A stretch of 64,000 nucleotides of DNA from Ecdyonurus torrentis. Taxonomy: Eukaryota > Arthropoda > Insecta > Ephemeroptera > Heptageniidae. Made by a program: the position numbers and the translations under genes. Location: contig OX439127.1 of NCBI GenBank assembly GCA_949318235.1, positions 35,249,156 to 35,313,155 on the forward strand, given 5' to 3'. Positions within the stretch are counted from its first letter, which is position 1, and each line of letters opens with the position of its first letter. The notes under the pieces were generated by a model. That model saw nothing but the letters and a program-made list of their open reading frames with translations. It ran no database searches and had not been told where the DNA came from. Shown piece after piece: positions 15,484 to 34,298 of the stretch.

Positions 15484-15716
15484 AGCGTCTCTCAGAACCT
15501 GCAAAACAACAAGAAGAATCTTTGCTAAATGATTCACCCCCTCCTGGCAAAGCAGCTTTATATGGTGGTAAGAACAGTATTGTTATGAAAACTTTAATAC
15601 GTGTTCGTACAAATAATGTTGACTCAAGCGACCAATCATTTTCATCAGAGTGTGAATCTAACTGTACCGTTAGAACTCAAGTAATAGAGAATTCATTATT
15701 ACAACAACATAAATGA
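15484..15716 (+). CDS. GPCR terminal coding exon
   Basis: Completes a Glu codon, then reads RLSEPAKQQEESLLND, a Pro run, and a tail with repeated Ser/Thr and two Cys near the end, stopping at TGA 15714-15716. Phase and composition agree with the upstream exon. A donor-like GGTG/GTAAGA inside the exon (from 15568) would give a shorter form if used. Confidence 0.82.
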
Positions 15717-17000
<1,284 letters not shown>

Positions 17001-17624
17001 CTACACAATTCTAACTACTCCATCGTTTCGTTTTACTCTTGAGACTAGTACGTTTCTTCAAAAACGAGGCACTTGAAGTTGAGAAGCAAGAAACTCAACG
17101 ATGCATACTGTTTGATTTGAAAACCTATATGTATGAGCCTACGTTGTATGTACTTTATTATCTATGGGAAGATTTTTTTTTTAACGCACCATTCATCTCC
17201 CATGAATATCTTTATGCAATTTCGTATAATGAATGTATGAAAAAATATCTGTGATGTGTGATCTTGAAAAAAATAAGTGTATTATACTGCCATAAATTCT
17301 TCAGCTGATTTCTGTATTAAAAAGAATTGACTCTCAAAAAATTTATATATCAACTTAAGCTACCATAGTACACAGTAGTACAGTAGCTATACAGTAGTTT
17401 TAGATGCAAAATTCTATATTCAATCATGTAAAGGCATATTATACCTCTCTTGTATAAGAATAAGTGTCAAATGCCATACAATACAATCTTTAATAAAAGT
17501 ATAATATTATATTTCATTTAACTTTTTTTTCACGCTCTATTTAATGGTTGTTATTAATTTCATAATTAGACCCTAAGATTTAAAAAAAAAAAAAAAGGCA
17601 TTTTCTGAAAGAGCTAAAATTTTC

Positions 17625-17656
<32 letters not shown>

Positions 17657-18175
17657 TTTTCATAGCTCTGGAAGTAGTTTTAACTAATTTTTAAAGTTAT
17701 GATAAGCGGTGTTAAAAATTGACTGCTAATAGTGCTAATGCTTTAATAAAATATGGTATAGTTTTATTACGCAAAATACACTTTTCAAATTTACATTAAA
17801 AATTGTTAGTTTTAAAAATCAAACGTATTCAACACATTCAGAATATGCATTTTTTTTATCTTACCAATTTTAATTAATCAATTGATTATAAATTGACTTT
17901 TTATTTTTAGTTCACAAAAGAACACAAAATTATAAAAACATTAAATTTCGAGACATAAATTGTTAGACGAAGCAAGAATAAAAAATGTTGTATTTTCTCA
18001 GCGATTGCGAAGCAAAATTTGTCATGTAAGAATTTCAGAATTGCTCATGAAGCGTGGAGAGATTTGTTCCTTTAGGAAGATAAGAGACAGCTGTACTGAC
18101 TGAAAACTTTCTTTCTTATTTTCCTATAGTTTACTTTCCACTCTTTCTTTCAACTATAGCTCTCAGAAAGAGAGA

Positions 18176-18185
18176 CGGAGAGAGA

Positions 18186-18251
<66 letters not shown>
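18176..18251. repeat. (GA)n/(GATA)n microsatellite
   Basis: GAGA tract with a short GATA insertion near its start. Confidence 0.93.
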
Positions 18252-18255
<4 letters not shown>

Positions 18256-18641
18256 ATACACGGACAAAAATAAATAATGTAATAATTATTCTAGTCCATT
18301 TTCAAAAAAAAAAAATCATTAGAACATCATTTATGATATACTACATTTTTAAATATTATGTTGTGTATTATATAATTTTTTGATGTTGTTCTAATTTAGC
18401 AGCATTTATGCTTTAAAGACATAAATGCATCAAAATTAAGTAATTTCTTCTTTCCTTGTATAAAATAATTATCTGTTATGTAATAATCACATGGTACAAC
18501 ATTTGCAATGTGAAATACATTTGATTGCATGTAATCTACAAATAAAAAAAACAACAACAACATGTAATAAATTTATTGTATAGTTAATTCAAATGTTGTT
18601 CCGTGTGAACAGGGCAAATTTCTCATTTATTATTTTATATC

Positions 18642-18750
<109 letters not shown>

Positions 18751-19128
18751 AAAAACAAGGAGTAAAAAATGCTGATTAAATAATATTGTGTAATTAAGTG
18801 ATGTGTAGTTAACAGATATTGATAGAAAACTTTAAGACTTCGTAATTAGCATGGCAATGATTGTATTGTACTGATTTTGTGTCCATACTTCTATGTATCT
18901 TCTGCGATGTGATCAAAAAAAAAAAAAAAAAAAAAGTGAAATATATGTTTTTGGTGTTAATAAAAAACTATAACTATTGTTTACAAAACTAATAAATGAT
19001 GCATTTTTCCTTTTTCTCCTTTTTCCAATTAGAGTTATAACAAATCTATTTACCATAATAATATATATAATTATAATATATAATTATATTTTTATTTATA
19101 AAAATAAAAATAAAAAATTAAAATTGCA

Positions 19129-19194
<66 letters not shown>

Positions 19195-19198
19195 ATTT

Positions 19199-19620
19199 AT
19201 TTTGTTATTTATTTATTTGTTGCATCCAAAAACAGGCTTGCGCCCAATACATTGGAATACAGTACATTGATTATAATAAGCATAATTATTTAAGACTATT
19301 ATTACTATTATTATTACTATTATTATTACTATTATTATTTTAGAACATAAGTTCTAAGAGTTATATCATGCAAACTAAAATTATTTATAGCTAATTTTAA
19401 GACATTTTGTTTAATTTTAAACTCTCTTGCATTGATTTTTTAATTGTTTTGAATGAATCATTAAAGATATCAATATTTAAGCTGTTACATAATGTGGTCG
19501 TTCTTTTAATAAAAGAATTTTTAGATACATCATTTGAGCATGTGGGGATACTAAACATGCCATGATTTCTTAATACTTTAATAATAATCTTCATAATTTA
19601 TTAATTATAAAGGCATATAA
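19199..19620 (-). mobile_element. 3' end of a non-LTR retrotransposon (LINE), decayed
   Basis: On the minus strand a 65-codon reading (19594 to 19397) ends KRTTTLCNSLNIDIFND followed by a Lys-rich stretch. This matches the usual C terminus of jockey/CR1-like ORF2 proteins (a Leu-x-Asn pattern and a basic end). Downstream, the minus strand gives GGGCGCAAGCCTGTTTTTGG, then a TGCAACAAATAAATAAATAA tail, a familiar insect LINE 3' terminus. The upstream part of the element is not continuous with it. Confidence 0.6.
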
Positions 19621-20282
19621 AAAATGAAATGAAATGCAATAGTATGAATCTATAATTACTTTCCATTTATATCTCCAATAATTATTATGTACATTAATGA
19701 ACAAATAAAATGAGATAGTAAATTTAATGTTGAACGTCTTGTTTACAAGATGATATTAATAAATATTCATCCTGGCATCAATAGATGTCGTAAAGTAATT
19801 TATGAAGTGATCAAACCGTCATTAAGTTTATGTACTTTCAAGGTTCTGTAAGAAAATAAAATATCATTACTTGTGAGATAAAAATACAAGAGAGTAGAAT
19901 TTGTATAATTAAATTCACAGTAAAAAAAATTCTAAAATATTTTTTTTTACTGATCATAAATATTAATATTAAATATTGATTTGCCACAGTTTGAGCCAGA
20001 AAGTTGGTAATTAATTACGAACCGAAGTTATGGAGAAGGTGGAATTGAATTCAACTGAATAATAATTAATTTTCTAAGATATTAAATTCACTAATGTGTA
20101 CCAGATTTTACTTGGGCATTTCGAGAGAGAGAGAGAGAGAGAGAGAAAGAAAGAGAGAGAGAGAGAGAGAGAATTATTTCAGTTAGTCCTTTTGTAGCTT
20201 TAGTAAGAAATCTTAGGCCAACAACTTCAACACACACTTCTACTACAACACACAGTAATAAGAATAAAGAGCTAAAACTTTG

Positions 20283-20420
20283 ATAAGGATACTGATTTTT
20301 ATTAATAATGTCAAATTTAAGCAAGTTTTCCAAAAGATACAACTCAATATGTTTTTGTATAAATGTGTCAATAAAAGCTGATATTGCCACAGGTCAAAAT
20401 TATTTTACTCTTTATGATTT
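20283..20420 (-). mobile_element. LINE reverse transcriptase fragment, frameshifted
   Basis: The minus strand reads AISAFIDTFIQKHIELYLL and then FDIINKNQYPYQ, closely matching VSAFVDKFIQKHIELLL and FNIINKNQYAYQ in the larger LINE at 25.4-25.5 kb. Just upstream, the NNF-RPV block is recognisable but has lost one base, and an in-frame stop precedes it. It is therefore a dead fragment of a related family. The rest of the domain is absent. Confidence 0.75.
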
Positions 20421-20816
20421 CCTCTCTTATGCGTGCTGTTTTAAATTTTTAAATGAAAAATGGACTACAGAATAAATATAGAACATATGAGGATAAAAAA
20501 AATGTTTTTTTTTTGTTTTTTTGTTTTTTTTTTTTCCTCTACCAAATAAATAAAATTAAATTTTATATATTTTATTGCCAGCTTTATGAATGTGTCTTTT
20601 TCAGCTTTCCATGCGCTAAATCGTTTTAAAGGAACAGTTGCGTGCCATAATTGTAATAAATTGATTTTTAAAAAAGTGTGTCGATTGGTTATACAAAAAT
20701 AAAATGAGATAGAAAGAGCATAATATAGATTTTTTTTTTTACCCTTCAACAAAGACGAACAAAAAAAAAAGGCTGCAATCAACTTATATTTTACACACAC
20801 ACACATCATATATATA

Positions 20817-20868
<52 letters not shown>

Positions 20869-21520
20869 TTATATATATATATATAATATATTATATAAAT
20901 TTTAAAAGTTATTTTTGTTGATATATTAAATGATCACTGTGACAACTATATAATATATATTTATATAGATATATAATATATAGGAAAATAAAAATTAAGT
21001 TATGGGAAAAGTTTAGGAAAATTCAAAATTTTACATAGATGTGACTCACTAACTCACTATATAGGAAAAAGGTAGAAGGTATTATAAGATTTATGTTCAA
21101 TTTGTCAAGCTTTAACTGTTCAGGAGCAGGGGCCTCGAGATATATCTTGGGGCGTAAAAATTTCCTGAATCCTGGGGAGCTTTATCTCATCCAACAAAAC
21201 ACACATGAAGAATTAAATGCGCAAGTCTTGTGCTATTCTTTGTTATTCTGCAAAAGTTTGTGTTTGTCATCGTTGAACCCATACAAAATAATAACAAAGC
21301 TTTTGGCTTGATATTATTGTGTTAGTCTTTGATAACCATGTTTTCCTTTTTCTTACACTACGAAAAAAAAAAAAAAAAAAAAAGCTTACGCGCAAGTTAT
21401 ATGAAGATGGAAAAAAAACTTGCAGAGTTTCTGCTTCTATTTCTTCATAAAGATTTTGAAAATTGTAAAAATACGACGCATTTCACTCAACTTCGTCAAT
21501 ATCATTGGAAGACTACATAA

Positions 21521-21558
<38 letters not shown>

Positions 21559-23740
21559 AGCCATGTGAATCCCATACATTATTTCTTCTTTATACGCACA
21601 TATAGCAACAAGTTATTGATTGACTATAAAGATTGAATTTGATGCATGAAATACTCTAAATTAAAATATATTTAACGTAGCGTTTTTCCTCCATTTTTGT
21701 GTTTTTATTGCTTTCAAAGTGACGCTTCGACACCGCGTGATTTGTATCAGCCGCGACAGCACCGTGTTCTCCATTACCTGTCAAAAAGTGCATTCACCTG
21801 GATTTTTAAAATAATACTTCCTGATCGCACTAGCCATGTCTTAATAATCGAGAGTTTCTAACAATTTTTTCACGTCTTTTTTCTTTCTTCAATTCATTGC
21901 ATCATTTCATTATTCATTATTGCACTCTGAGAAATTAAAATTTTACGTACTAATTGTTCCAATATTTTTTTCTTCTTTAATACCTCATAGATTATTATAT
22001 TTTTCTAAAAAAAATGTGTCAAGTATCTATTATAAAATACTGTAATAAGGATTTATTTTGTAATAAATGATGTAAAATAATCTTGAATTTATGTCGAAGA
22101 AAATATGTGAAATTAACTGCAATTTTGCATATAATTTATATTTTATTATAGAATGAATGAGAAACTATCGTTATTTTTCTTGGAAAGTATAATTTCACTC
22201 TCTTTGTTTTTAATAAATTAAAATACAGAGAAAAAAACAATTACACAACAAATTTTACGTAAAAAAAAATAAAAAAAATAAAGATTTCTAGGAAAGCAAA
22301 TAAAAAAATTAGTCCCTTTAGATCGTGGTTATTATAGCAATCTGTGCACCACTGAAAGGCTCGTTGGGTAGATCCAATTAAAAACATTTTACTTCCCGTT
22401 GCTTTATGACTCAAAAGCTGTTCTCAATTACTTTTTACCTCTTAACTTAAAAATGTTATATAAATTTTAAGTGCGATAATTGTACACCATAATACCTTTT
22501 ACTGTACAGTATTTTATTTCTTAATTTGCTAATGAAAGAAAATATTTGAATACACGATTTTGATCATGTGAAAATGCGAAAGTAACAAATGTAGTATAAC
22601 AATATATATATATATATATATTATATATTATTTTTTGCATCATAGAAACTTAATCAAGCGTGAAACTACTGTATATAGTTTAGATGCTTCTAAAATACAT
22701 ACTATGTTAGAAGTTAAGACAGGAAATAACAATTTCAAAATCCATTTTCATCTATTCATGCAGAAAATAATATATTGTACAGGTACTGTGATATTAAATT
22801 GTAATACATAATGCCTTATGGACATACAATTCATTAATACGTTCTCATGATAATTTGTATTTATTTGATAAATACATCGTATTTCTATATTATCAAGCAT
22901 TTTTTTATAATGATAATGAAACAAAATATCACGTAGTGTAGAGTGTCTGTGTCGCTTATTTACTCGTCTCTCAGTTATCAGTTATTCTCATTATTTTTCA
23001 ATCTCATTAAAATTATTATTTTCATTTTTATTATTGCACGTACAAAATTTAAAAGTTCTAGAAATGAAAAAAGGTGGGAAACGTAATCATAGTAACATTT
23101 TTTTTTTTTTAATTTACCAATTGGAAATTTATTACATTTTAATTAAAAATGATTACTTGTTCATGCATGGTATACCAAGAGTATACATGAGCATATTACT
23201 AGAACGTCTCTAAAGAAAATCTATAACATATTGTACATAGTACAACGTATTGTAAACCAATTGCAAAGAAAAAAATAAGAAGGAAATTATGTAAGTAAAG
23301 GAATCAAATAACATTGAATTAAAAAAAAAAATACGTCGGGAAGAATCTAAATGAATTGTAATTTTTGTTTTTATTTTATTTTAACGTATAAGATTTATGT
23401 ATAAGTATCAAAATATATTTTATGTTATTGCATAATGCATACTGACAGAAATTAGTATTGATGGGAGTAAAATGATTTTATATTGTAAAAATATTGTATG
23501 TGAACATAATATTTTTATTATTATTATTTTTTTGTCATATTACATCAATAGTCTTTTTTTTTTTTTTTTTTTTTTTTATTATTTCAAACACACAAATATA
23601 CAAAGTCCAACCAAGGCATAGCCTTATCGGTTGGTTCATTTATTGTTACACAATCATGTCTTATTATATTATATTACTACATATACATATTTTTTATTAT
23701 ATATATTTCAAAAGCAATAAAGTACGTATTTACACAAAAA

Positions 23741-23742
<2 letters not shown>
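20421..23742. other. Gene-poor DNA with a G+C-richer island
   Basis: No certain gene. A 72-codon ORF (21093-21311) has no recognisable domain. A stretch at about 21715-21860 is much richer in G+C than its surroundings and is open in several frames. (AT)n lies near 20810-20884 and 21523-21552, poly-A at 21364-21383 and poly-T at 23551-23577. Confidence 0.45.
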
Positions 23743-23781
<39 letters not shown>

Positions 23782-24778
23782 CATTTAAGAGAAGTATTTT
23801 TATAATACAAGAAGCAAAAATTAATCATCATTAATCAATACAAACAGCAAAAAATTGTTCAACATTTTATAAATTATCAAGAAAGAATTTTTTCATATTA
23901 AATTTCGTTTCATTTTTATTTGCAAAACTTTTTAATTCTGATGGAATTTGATTCCATAATTTAGGAAGTAAAAATTTTTTTGTCCTTTCAGTGAATCTAT
24001 TTACAATTTTTGGTACAAATAAAGGATTGGTCACTGCTGTTCTGGTACTATAAATATGAGTTCTCGGTATACCATGAGAATTTTCAAAATAATTTTCACA
24101 AATAAAAGAACATTTAAACATTTCTTCTATTGGCAATATCTTAAAGTACTTAAAATATTCAAGATCACTTTTTAGCTTATTTCCTTTTTTTAAAATTTTT
24201 AATATTCTTATTTGCATTTTTTTCAATTCCCATAATTTACCTGATTTAGTACAACCATAAGATAATAAACCGTATAATATATGTGGATGTACAAAAGAAA
24301 AATATAATTGTCTCATCGTCTGTTCATTCACATATGATCTTACTGTTTTTAATTTAAAAATTGCAGATCTCAATTTATTTAACAGTTGCATAATATGCAA
24401 ATCCCAATCAAATGTTTGATCAATAATAGCTCCTAAGTAATTATAATTATTTACTTGTTCTACAAACTCACAATTACAATTTAAAGTAAAATTATGTAAA
24501 CACTTATTAGTATGAGCTCTTAATTGAATATTTTGCATAGTATATATATACTTATTAAAAATGTGCATAACTTTTGTTTTTTTCCTATTAATTAATATTT
24601 TCCTATCATGCGACCATTCCAAAACTGAATCAAAATCATTTTGTAACATTTTATTTGCAACTTCAAAGTTACTATGAGCCGCTATCATAAGTAAATCATC
24701 GGCAAACATTTTTGCTTTACAATATTTTAGTAAATTAAAAATTTTGTTAACATAAATTATAAAGAATTTAGCACTTAA

Positions 24779-25104
24779 AGGCATAGACAACATGAAAACA
24801 TTTGCATTTACATAACAAAACACTTGATGGGACTTACATAAATAACATTAATTGGTCTCAAAACCCAACTGTAGCGCCGTAGCAGTGATCAGAAAATTTC
24901 AATTTATGCAACCCGCACAACATTTTTATACTAGTTTTTGCCTGTTTATGACGTCATAAACAGGAATATTCACGCAAATTGCATACTTTACAGCTTTTTC
25001 AAGATCTCTTGTGGGGCCACATTTACATTCTGGTAAAAAATATCATCATTTTGGTAGATCCCATTTCGTGTTTAGAACATGTTGTTTCAATGTTTTCTAT
25101 GCCT
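24779..25104. mobile_element. 326-bp inverted-repeat element (MITE) inside the LINE, TTAA duplication
   Basis: The ends are inverted repeats: AGGCATAGACAACATGAAAA at the left, and on the opposite strand AGGCATAGAAAACATTGAAA at the right. Weaker similarity continues inward (GATGGGACTTAC versus AATGGGATCTACC). TTAA flanks both sides (24775-24778 and 25105-25108). The flanking LINE frame is continuous when element plus one TTAA is left out, which fixes the borders. TTAA is the piggyBac-type target, although TA (Tc1/mariner) also fits the border. It has no coding capacity. A perfect 24-bp palindrome sits near its centre. Confidence 0.85.
24941..24964. repeat. Perfect 24-bp palindrome containing TGACGTCA
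   Basis: CCTGTTTATGAC and its exact complement meet at 24952/24953. The centre, TGACGTCA, is a consensus CREB/ATF site. It lies about 10 bp from the midpoint of the 326-bp element, so it may mark the foldback axis rather than a regulatory site. Confidence 0.8.
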
Positions 25105-26300
25105 TTAAGACCCCTCCTTGTATTATACCGCATTTTATTATTTTAATTTCACTTACAATATTTTTAATTTTGACAGCAACTTGTCTATTTTTTATAATAT
25201 TCGCAATTAACATTAATGTTGGTCCTCGTATTCCAATTTCTTCTAAATCTTTTAACAATAAGTCATGGTCTATAGTGTCAAATGCTTTGGAATAATCAAC
25301 AAATAAACAAAGAACATGATGCCCTTTTTCTAATTCTTCATTTATAAAATTGGAAACATCATATAGACATTTTGCTGTACCCTTTTTTTTTTGATAGGCA
25401 TATTGATTTTTATTTATAATATTGAATTCTTCTAAATAATCAGACAATAATAATTCAATATGTTTTTGTATAAATTTATCAACAAAAGCAGATACAGCAA
25501 CTGGTCTAAAATTATTATATAGTTTATGATCCCCACCTTTATAAATTGGCCTTATCAATGATAATTTTAGATTATCAGGATATACTGAGCTTTCAATACA
25601 CATATTTGTTAATCTTATTAAATATTGAATTAATGATTCGCCACCAAATAAAATATCCTGAACACCTATATTATCATGACCTGGTCCTTTTTTCTTACTT
25701 AATAAATTAATAATATAAACTGCTCGTTTCTCATTTAATTTTGGTAGATACATTGATTGTAAATTACTATTAAATTTAAGCGAATTTTCACTTAATATTA
25801 AATTACAATTAATCTTTACATCTTCAATTGAATTTACAAAATGATTTACAAAATTATTAGCAATATCTTTGATAGAACTTACATCAGACATATATTTAAT
25901 AATAATATTATCAATATTAAGATTTTCTTTCCCTAATATTTGATTAATAAAACACCAAGATTTTCTTATATCACCAGCAATTTCAACAAATTTAGAATGA
26001 TAATAATTATTTTTTTCTTTATTTATTAAAAAATTTATTTTGTTCCTTAATTTTTTATATCTAATTCTATATTCAGGCATATGTAATGAGTTTTTAAATT
26101 TTTGAAAATATTTGTCTCTATCTTTCATAAGAAATTTTATTTCATCAGTACACCACACATTATTTAATCTTCTATTCTTGCTATTTAATAATTTTTCACT
26201 TTCACATTTATCACTTATATTTCGAAAAACTGTTACAATATGATTATATAATTCATTTGGACAATTAATATTATTACATAATAATAATAAGGTTATATGA

Positions 26301-30663
<4,363 letters not shown>

Positions 30664-30741
30664 TCTTCAAATAATAATTCAAGTGCAAGGAGCAAGGAGA
30701 ATGTATATAGATTTATAGATAGAGATGAAGTTTCTCATTGA
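30664..30741 (+). CDS. Orphan candidate terminal exon (25 codons)
   Basis: A good acceptor (poly-T/pyrimidine tract ending TTTCTATAG) is followed in phase 0 by SSNNNSSARSKENVYRFIDR, then five residues and TGA. The residue mix (Ser/Asn/Arg/Glu) looks coding, in contrast to the Ile/Tyr/Phe-rich noise nearby. An AATAAA lies about 200 bp downstream (near 30940). It could be a distal last exon of the GPCR (phase 0 matches the TM7 exon end) or of an unseen transcript. No family match. Confidence 0.25.
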   Translation, partial: SSNNNSSARSKENVYRFIDRDEVSH

Positions 30742-31985
30742 AACATTATCTGCAATGGAATAGAAACGAGAAAATTTCTTTTTAAAGAGACTGAAAGTGA
30801 CAGCACATTTTGATTTCAACTCGGTTGCAGACTCCTCTCTTTTAGTTTTGTTATATGTATAATATATTTATTTTATTTTTTTTATACTTGATCAAAAGCT
30901 TCTATAACTCTTTAAAGTTTTAACCTTTAACGTGATAAAATAAATGTTTAATACTTTCAATTTTGCTTTCATTTCTTATTAAACAAAAACTTTTAACAGT
31001 AAATAAAGCCATTGTTATTGGTTTTATGTATAAGGAAAAAAAATACTTTGAAAAGTTATAATAAAAGTTTAAAATTGTAATATGACGTGTTAAAATACTG
31101 TTTTAAAATTTTGAAACAATTATTTTTTTAGTGTGATTGTATTTGATAAAAAGTTACAAATGTTTACCTATATTCTCTATATAAGAAAAAATAAGTTGAT
31201 TCTTTGTGTAATATATTTTTCATGATAAACGGACTGACATGTCTTATAAATGTATTAATTTGATTACTATAAACATTTACTCCCCCCCACCTTTATTTTT
31301 TATTTCAAATAAGAAGAGTAACTAATGTTTTGAGCTTGAGTCATTTATTTACTTATTTATTATTAAAAAAAAAAAATCTTTTGTAAGCATTTATCTGAAT
31401 TATACAGGCAATTTTTAGTGCTTTTTAACTCTACTTTTTAATTTCTTATTTTCATCTCAATTTACTTTATGAACATCAGAGTATGAAATTCGCTATATAT
31501 ATATATATATAATATATATATGACGTTAAAATCTCCAGTGTAGTTTCTTTCTTTCTTTTCTTTTAAATTTTATATAGCGGTTAAAAAAGAGTATTGAACG
31601 TTAAAAAAAGTTTTTTTTAATCGATATTACTTTAATACGTTTGGTATAAGCACATGGGAAAACATTGCTGTGGTATATCAAAATTTCAAAATTGAAATGC
31701 CACATGCACAAATATATTGTAGAATAATAAGTAGATTAATACTATATAAATACTTTTATTATTATTTTTATTAAAGTTTGTTATTTATAATGCAAATCTC
31801 ATGAAGTGGAAAATTATATCTAGGGTTCTCTACTTTTTTTTTTTTAATAAATAAAAATAATAAAATATGTGACTTTTACTCGATCTCGTTAAAATAAAAG
31901 TGTTTTTATAAAATAATTGTAAATACCACATTCTCTTATTTTAACCAAATATTTTTTCTCTTCATAGTGAAATTAAATTCATATG

Positions 31986-32018
<33 letters not shown>

Positions 32019-32240
32019 CTATAGGCAAATAACATTATCGTAAAATAACTAAAATCAACATTGAGTGCTTTAATATACAAACTCGATTATTAAGCATACT
32101 TTGAAAAGAAAAATATGCATGGAATGAAAAATATAATAATACGTTATTACAATTTAGATTTATATAAAAAATACTTCTCCTTTTCCTTCCTTCCCCCCAT
32201 ATATACTTATATAGTATATATATATTAACTTGATTTTTGC

Positions 32241-32311
<71 letters not shown>

Positions 32312-32369
32312 AGTGCGGTAATTATTTAAATATATTTGCTATTTGTTCATATTTCATACCCATATACTG

Positions 32370-32466
<97 letters not shown>

Positions 32467-34298
32467 GATAGTATATAATAATATAAATAACTCTTTTGAC
32501 CACAACAGACTAATTTTGTCAAATCTTGACGTATTATTTGCTACGTTAATTTTATTAATATATTTTTCTTTTCATTAATTTGCTTTTATTTTTAACTGAC
32601 AAATCAGTTCTTATTCTAACTGCGTAACCAGGCAAATTTGTGTCCTAAGACAATAGCTTTTATGTTAGCAGCTTTTAAAGACATCCTTAAGTTATAATTG
32701 TTTCTGTAGAATTAACTAAATCCCATAAAGATAATAATATAGTATAAGAAAAAAAAAGTTGTTCAGCATTACTAAAATCGTTCGTTGTGGCTTGAATTTG
32801 TCATCTTTCTGAAATCTTAGTCTGGTCAGTAAGAAATAACATTTTTCATTGTGTGAAATAATTCATACTGTTTTTGTTGCGTGTACTCTCTCTTTCTCTA
32901 TCTTTTTTTTTTTTTTTTCACCACACCTCACTTTTCCTCTCTTCTATTTATAGAAAAATGTTTTTTCAAAGAAGACACAATCTTTAACTATTCAAGATGT
33001 GTATTTGATATTTGATAATCTGTTGCTTGCTATACGTAATGTACCTTTTATTTATTTTTTTTTTTAACATAAATAGAGAAAAAAATAACATGAAAAACAA
33101 AATCCTGTATCCTATACACGTTTTAAGAAATAAAGTTTCAAATAATGTTTTGCATTATTTGCTTAAAGATCTAGATGAATAGTATAAATAATAGAATAAA
33201 TTTTATTTTAAACAAATTTAATTAATTATAATTACTTAAAGAAGATAAACATTACATTGCTTTTTCCAATGTTGTGAACCTAAACTCTTTATGTATGTAT
33301 GTATATTTGTATACACACATACACAAAAAAGGCCACTTCTCACGTCTAGCAGTTTTAAAACGATAGAACCAAAAGTTTATATTAGGGCAATATGTTTCTC
33401 TTTTTAGTTCAATAAGAAAGATTTATATACAGTCATTAATAGTAAATAAATTCTTAAAAATAAACCCTCGTACAAGATAAACGAGATATTGAGGCTTTTA
33501 GATAGATTAACTAACCCCGTTACTTTATTTATTTACTTTTTAGTATAGTGCATATGTGTTGTTACCTAAAATTTTAATTCACTTTTTTTTTACCACATTT
33601 TTTTTTTGTCAGGTGTAAATTAAAATACTACATTTTTACTTTCTATAATTGAAATTATTATTATTACTATTTTTTTTTTGTTATTATAGCAGGTTTGTTA
33701 TATCTATTGTGGTTAAGATGTGAGATCTTGTGTCTTACATGTAACCTAATTTCTTCTTAAAACAGATTAATATTAAATTTCATTACAATTACTTATAGCA
33801 AATGGAGAAATTTTAATTTGAAACACCAAGGAATTTACAATAACTTTATTAATTTTTTTATATATGTTTATTGTTCACTATTATATATTTAATGTGTTTT
33901 TTTTTCTGTGTTATTGTATTTCTTAATAATTTATGTATGTTGTACTCATAGCAAAATCAATTAAATTAATACTACAAGGCGACCACGTAGGGTATACAAA
34001 ACTCAATATTGGTAGCAATTATACATTTTTACTTCAATATATTACAAAATGTAATTATTATTTTTTATGTACTAAAATGACCATGGCATGAGTTTAAAAG
34101 AGACCCGAACCCGTCAATAAAACTATTTTAAATATTTCCTATTTCCCCATTGTTTCAAATGAATGATTTAATTAAAGATTACATGCAAATTATAGTGTAA
34201 TATTATGAGACAAAATAAATGAGGGGGGGGGGGGGAAACTAAACTACTACTGTATGGCTGGTCACGGGGTGACACAACAAAAAGGTTGTAACTGCGAA

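Larger units (their letters stand above)
23867..26158 (-). pseudogene. LINE ORF2 reverse transcriptase, disrupted by an insertion
   Basis: Visible reverse transcriptase blocks in order: the linker WCTDEIKFLMKDRDKYF (26.15 kb), KKKGPGHDNI, RPIYKGGDHKLYNNFRPVAV, INKNQYAYQ, FVDYSKAFDTIDH (catalytic motif A), GIIQGGVL (motif B), then, after the insertion, FFIIYVN, KMFADD (catalytic motif C) and WSHDRKILINRKKTKVM. The C-terminal third (LWNQIPSELKSF, FNMKKFFLDNL) is typical of insect LINEs. The frame stops at 25097 inside the insertion and resumes at about 24774. If the insertion and one TTAA copy are discounted, motif B would read through in frame. As it stands, no full reverse transcriptase can be made. 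Confidence 0.9.
23743..26300 (-). mobile_element. 5'-truncated non-LTR retrotransposon (jockey/CR1-like) with poly-A tail
   Basis: On the minus strand an ORF2-type protein runs from about 26290 to a stop at 23867, followed by a short 3' UTR and a 39-nt poly-A tail (T tract 23743-23781 on the + strand). Upstream of 26300 no endonuclease domain is recognisable, so the copy is 5'-truncated, as is usual after incomplete reverse transcription. Apart from one inserted element (24779-25104) the reading frame carries no stop, so the copy looks fairly young. Clade assignment beyond jockey/CR1-like is not secure. Confidence 0.85.

Noticed and set aside
21093..21311. 72-codon ORF as a gene
   Set aside because: No domain, signal or splice evidence. 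The composition at its 5' part is mildly G+C-rich but not enough to call a gene.
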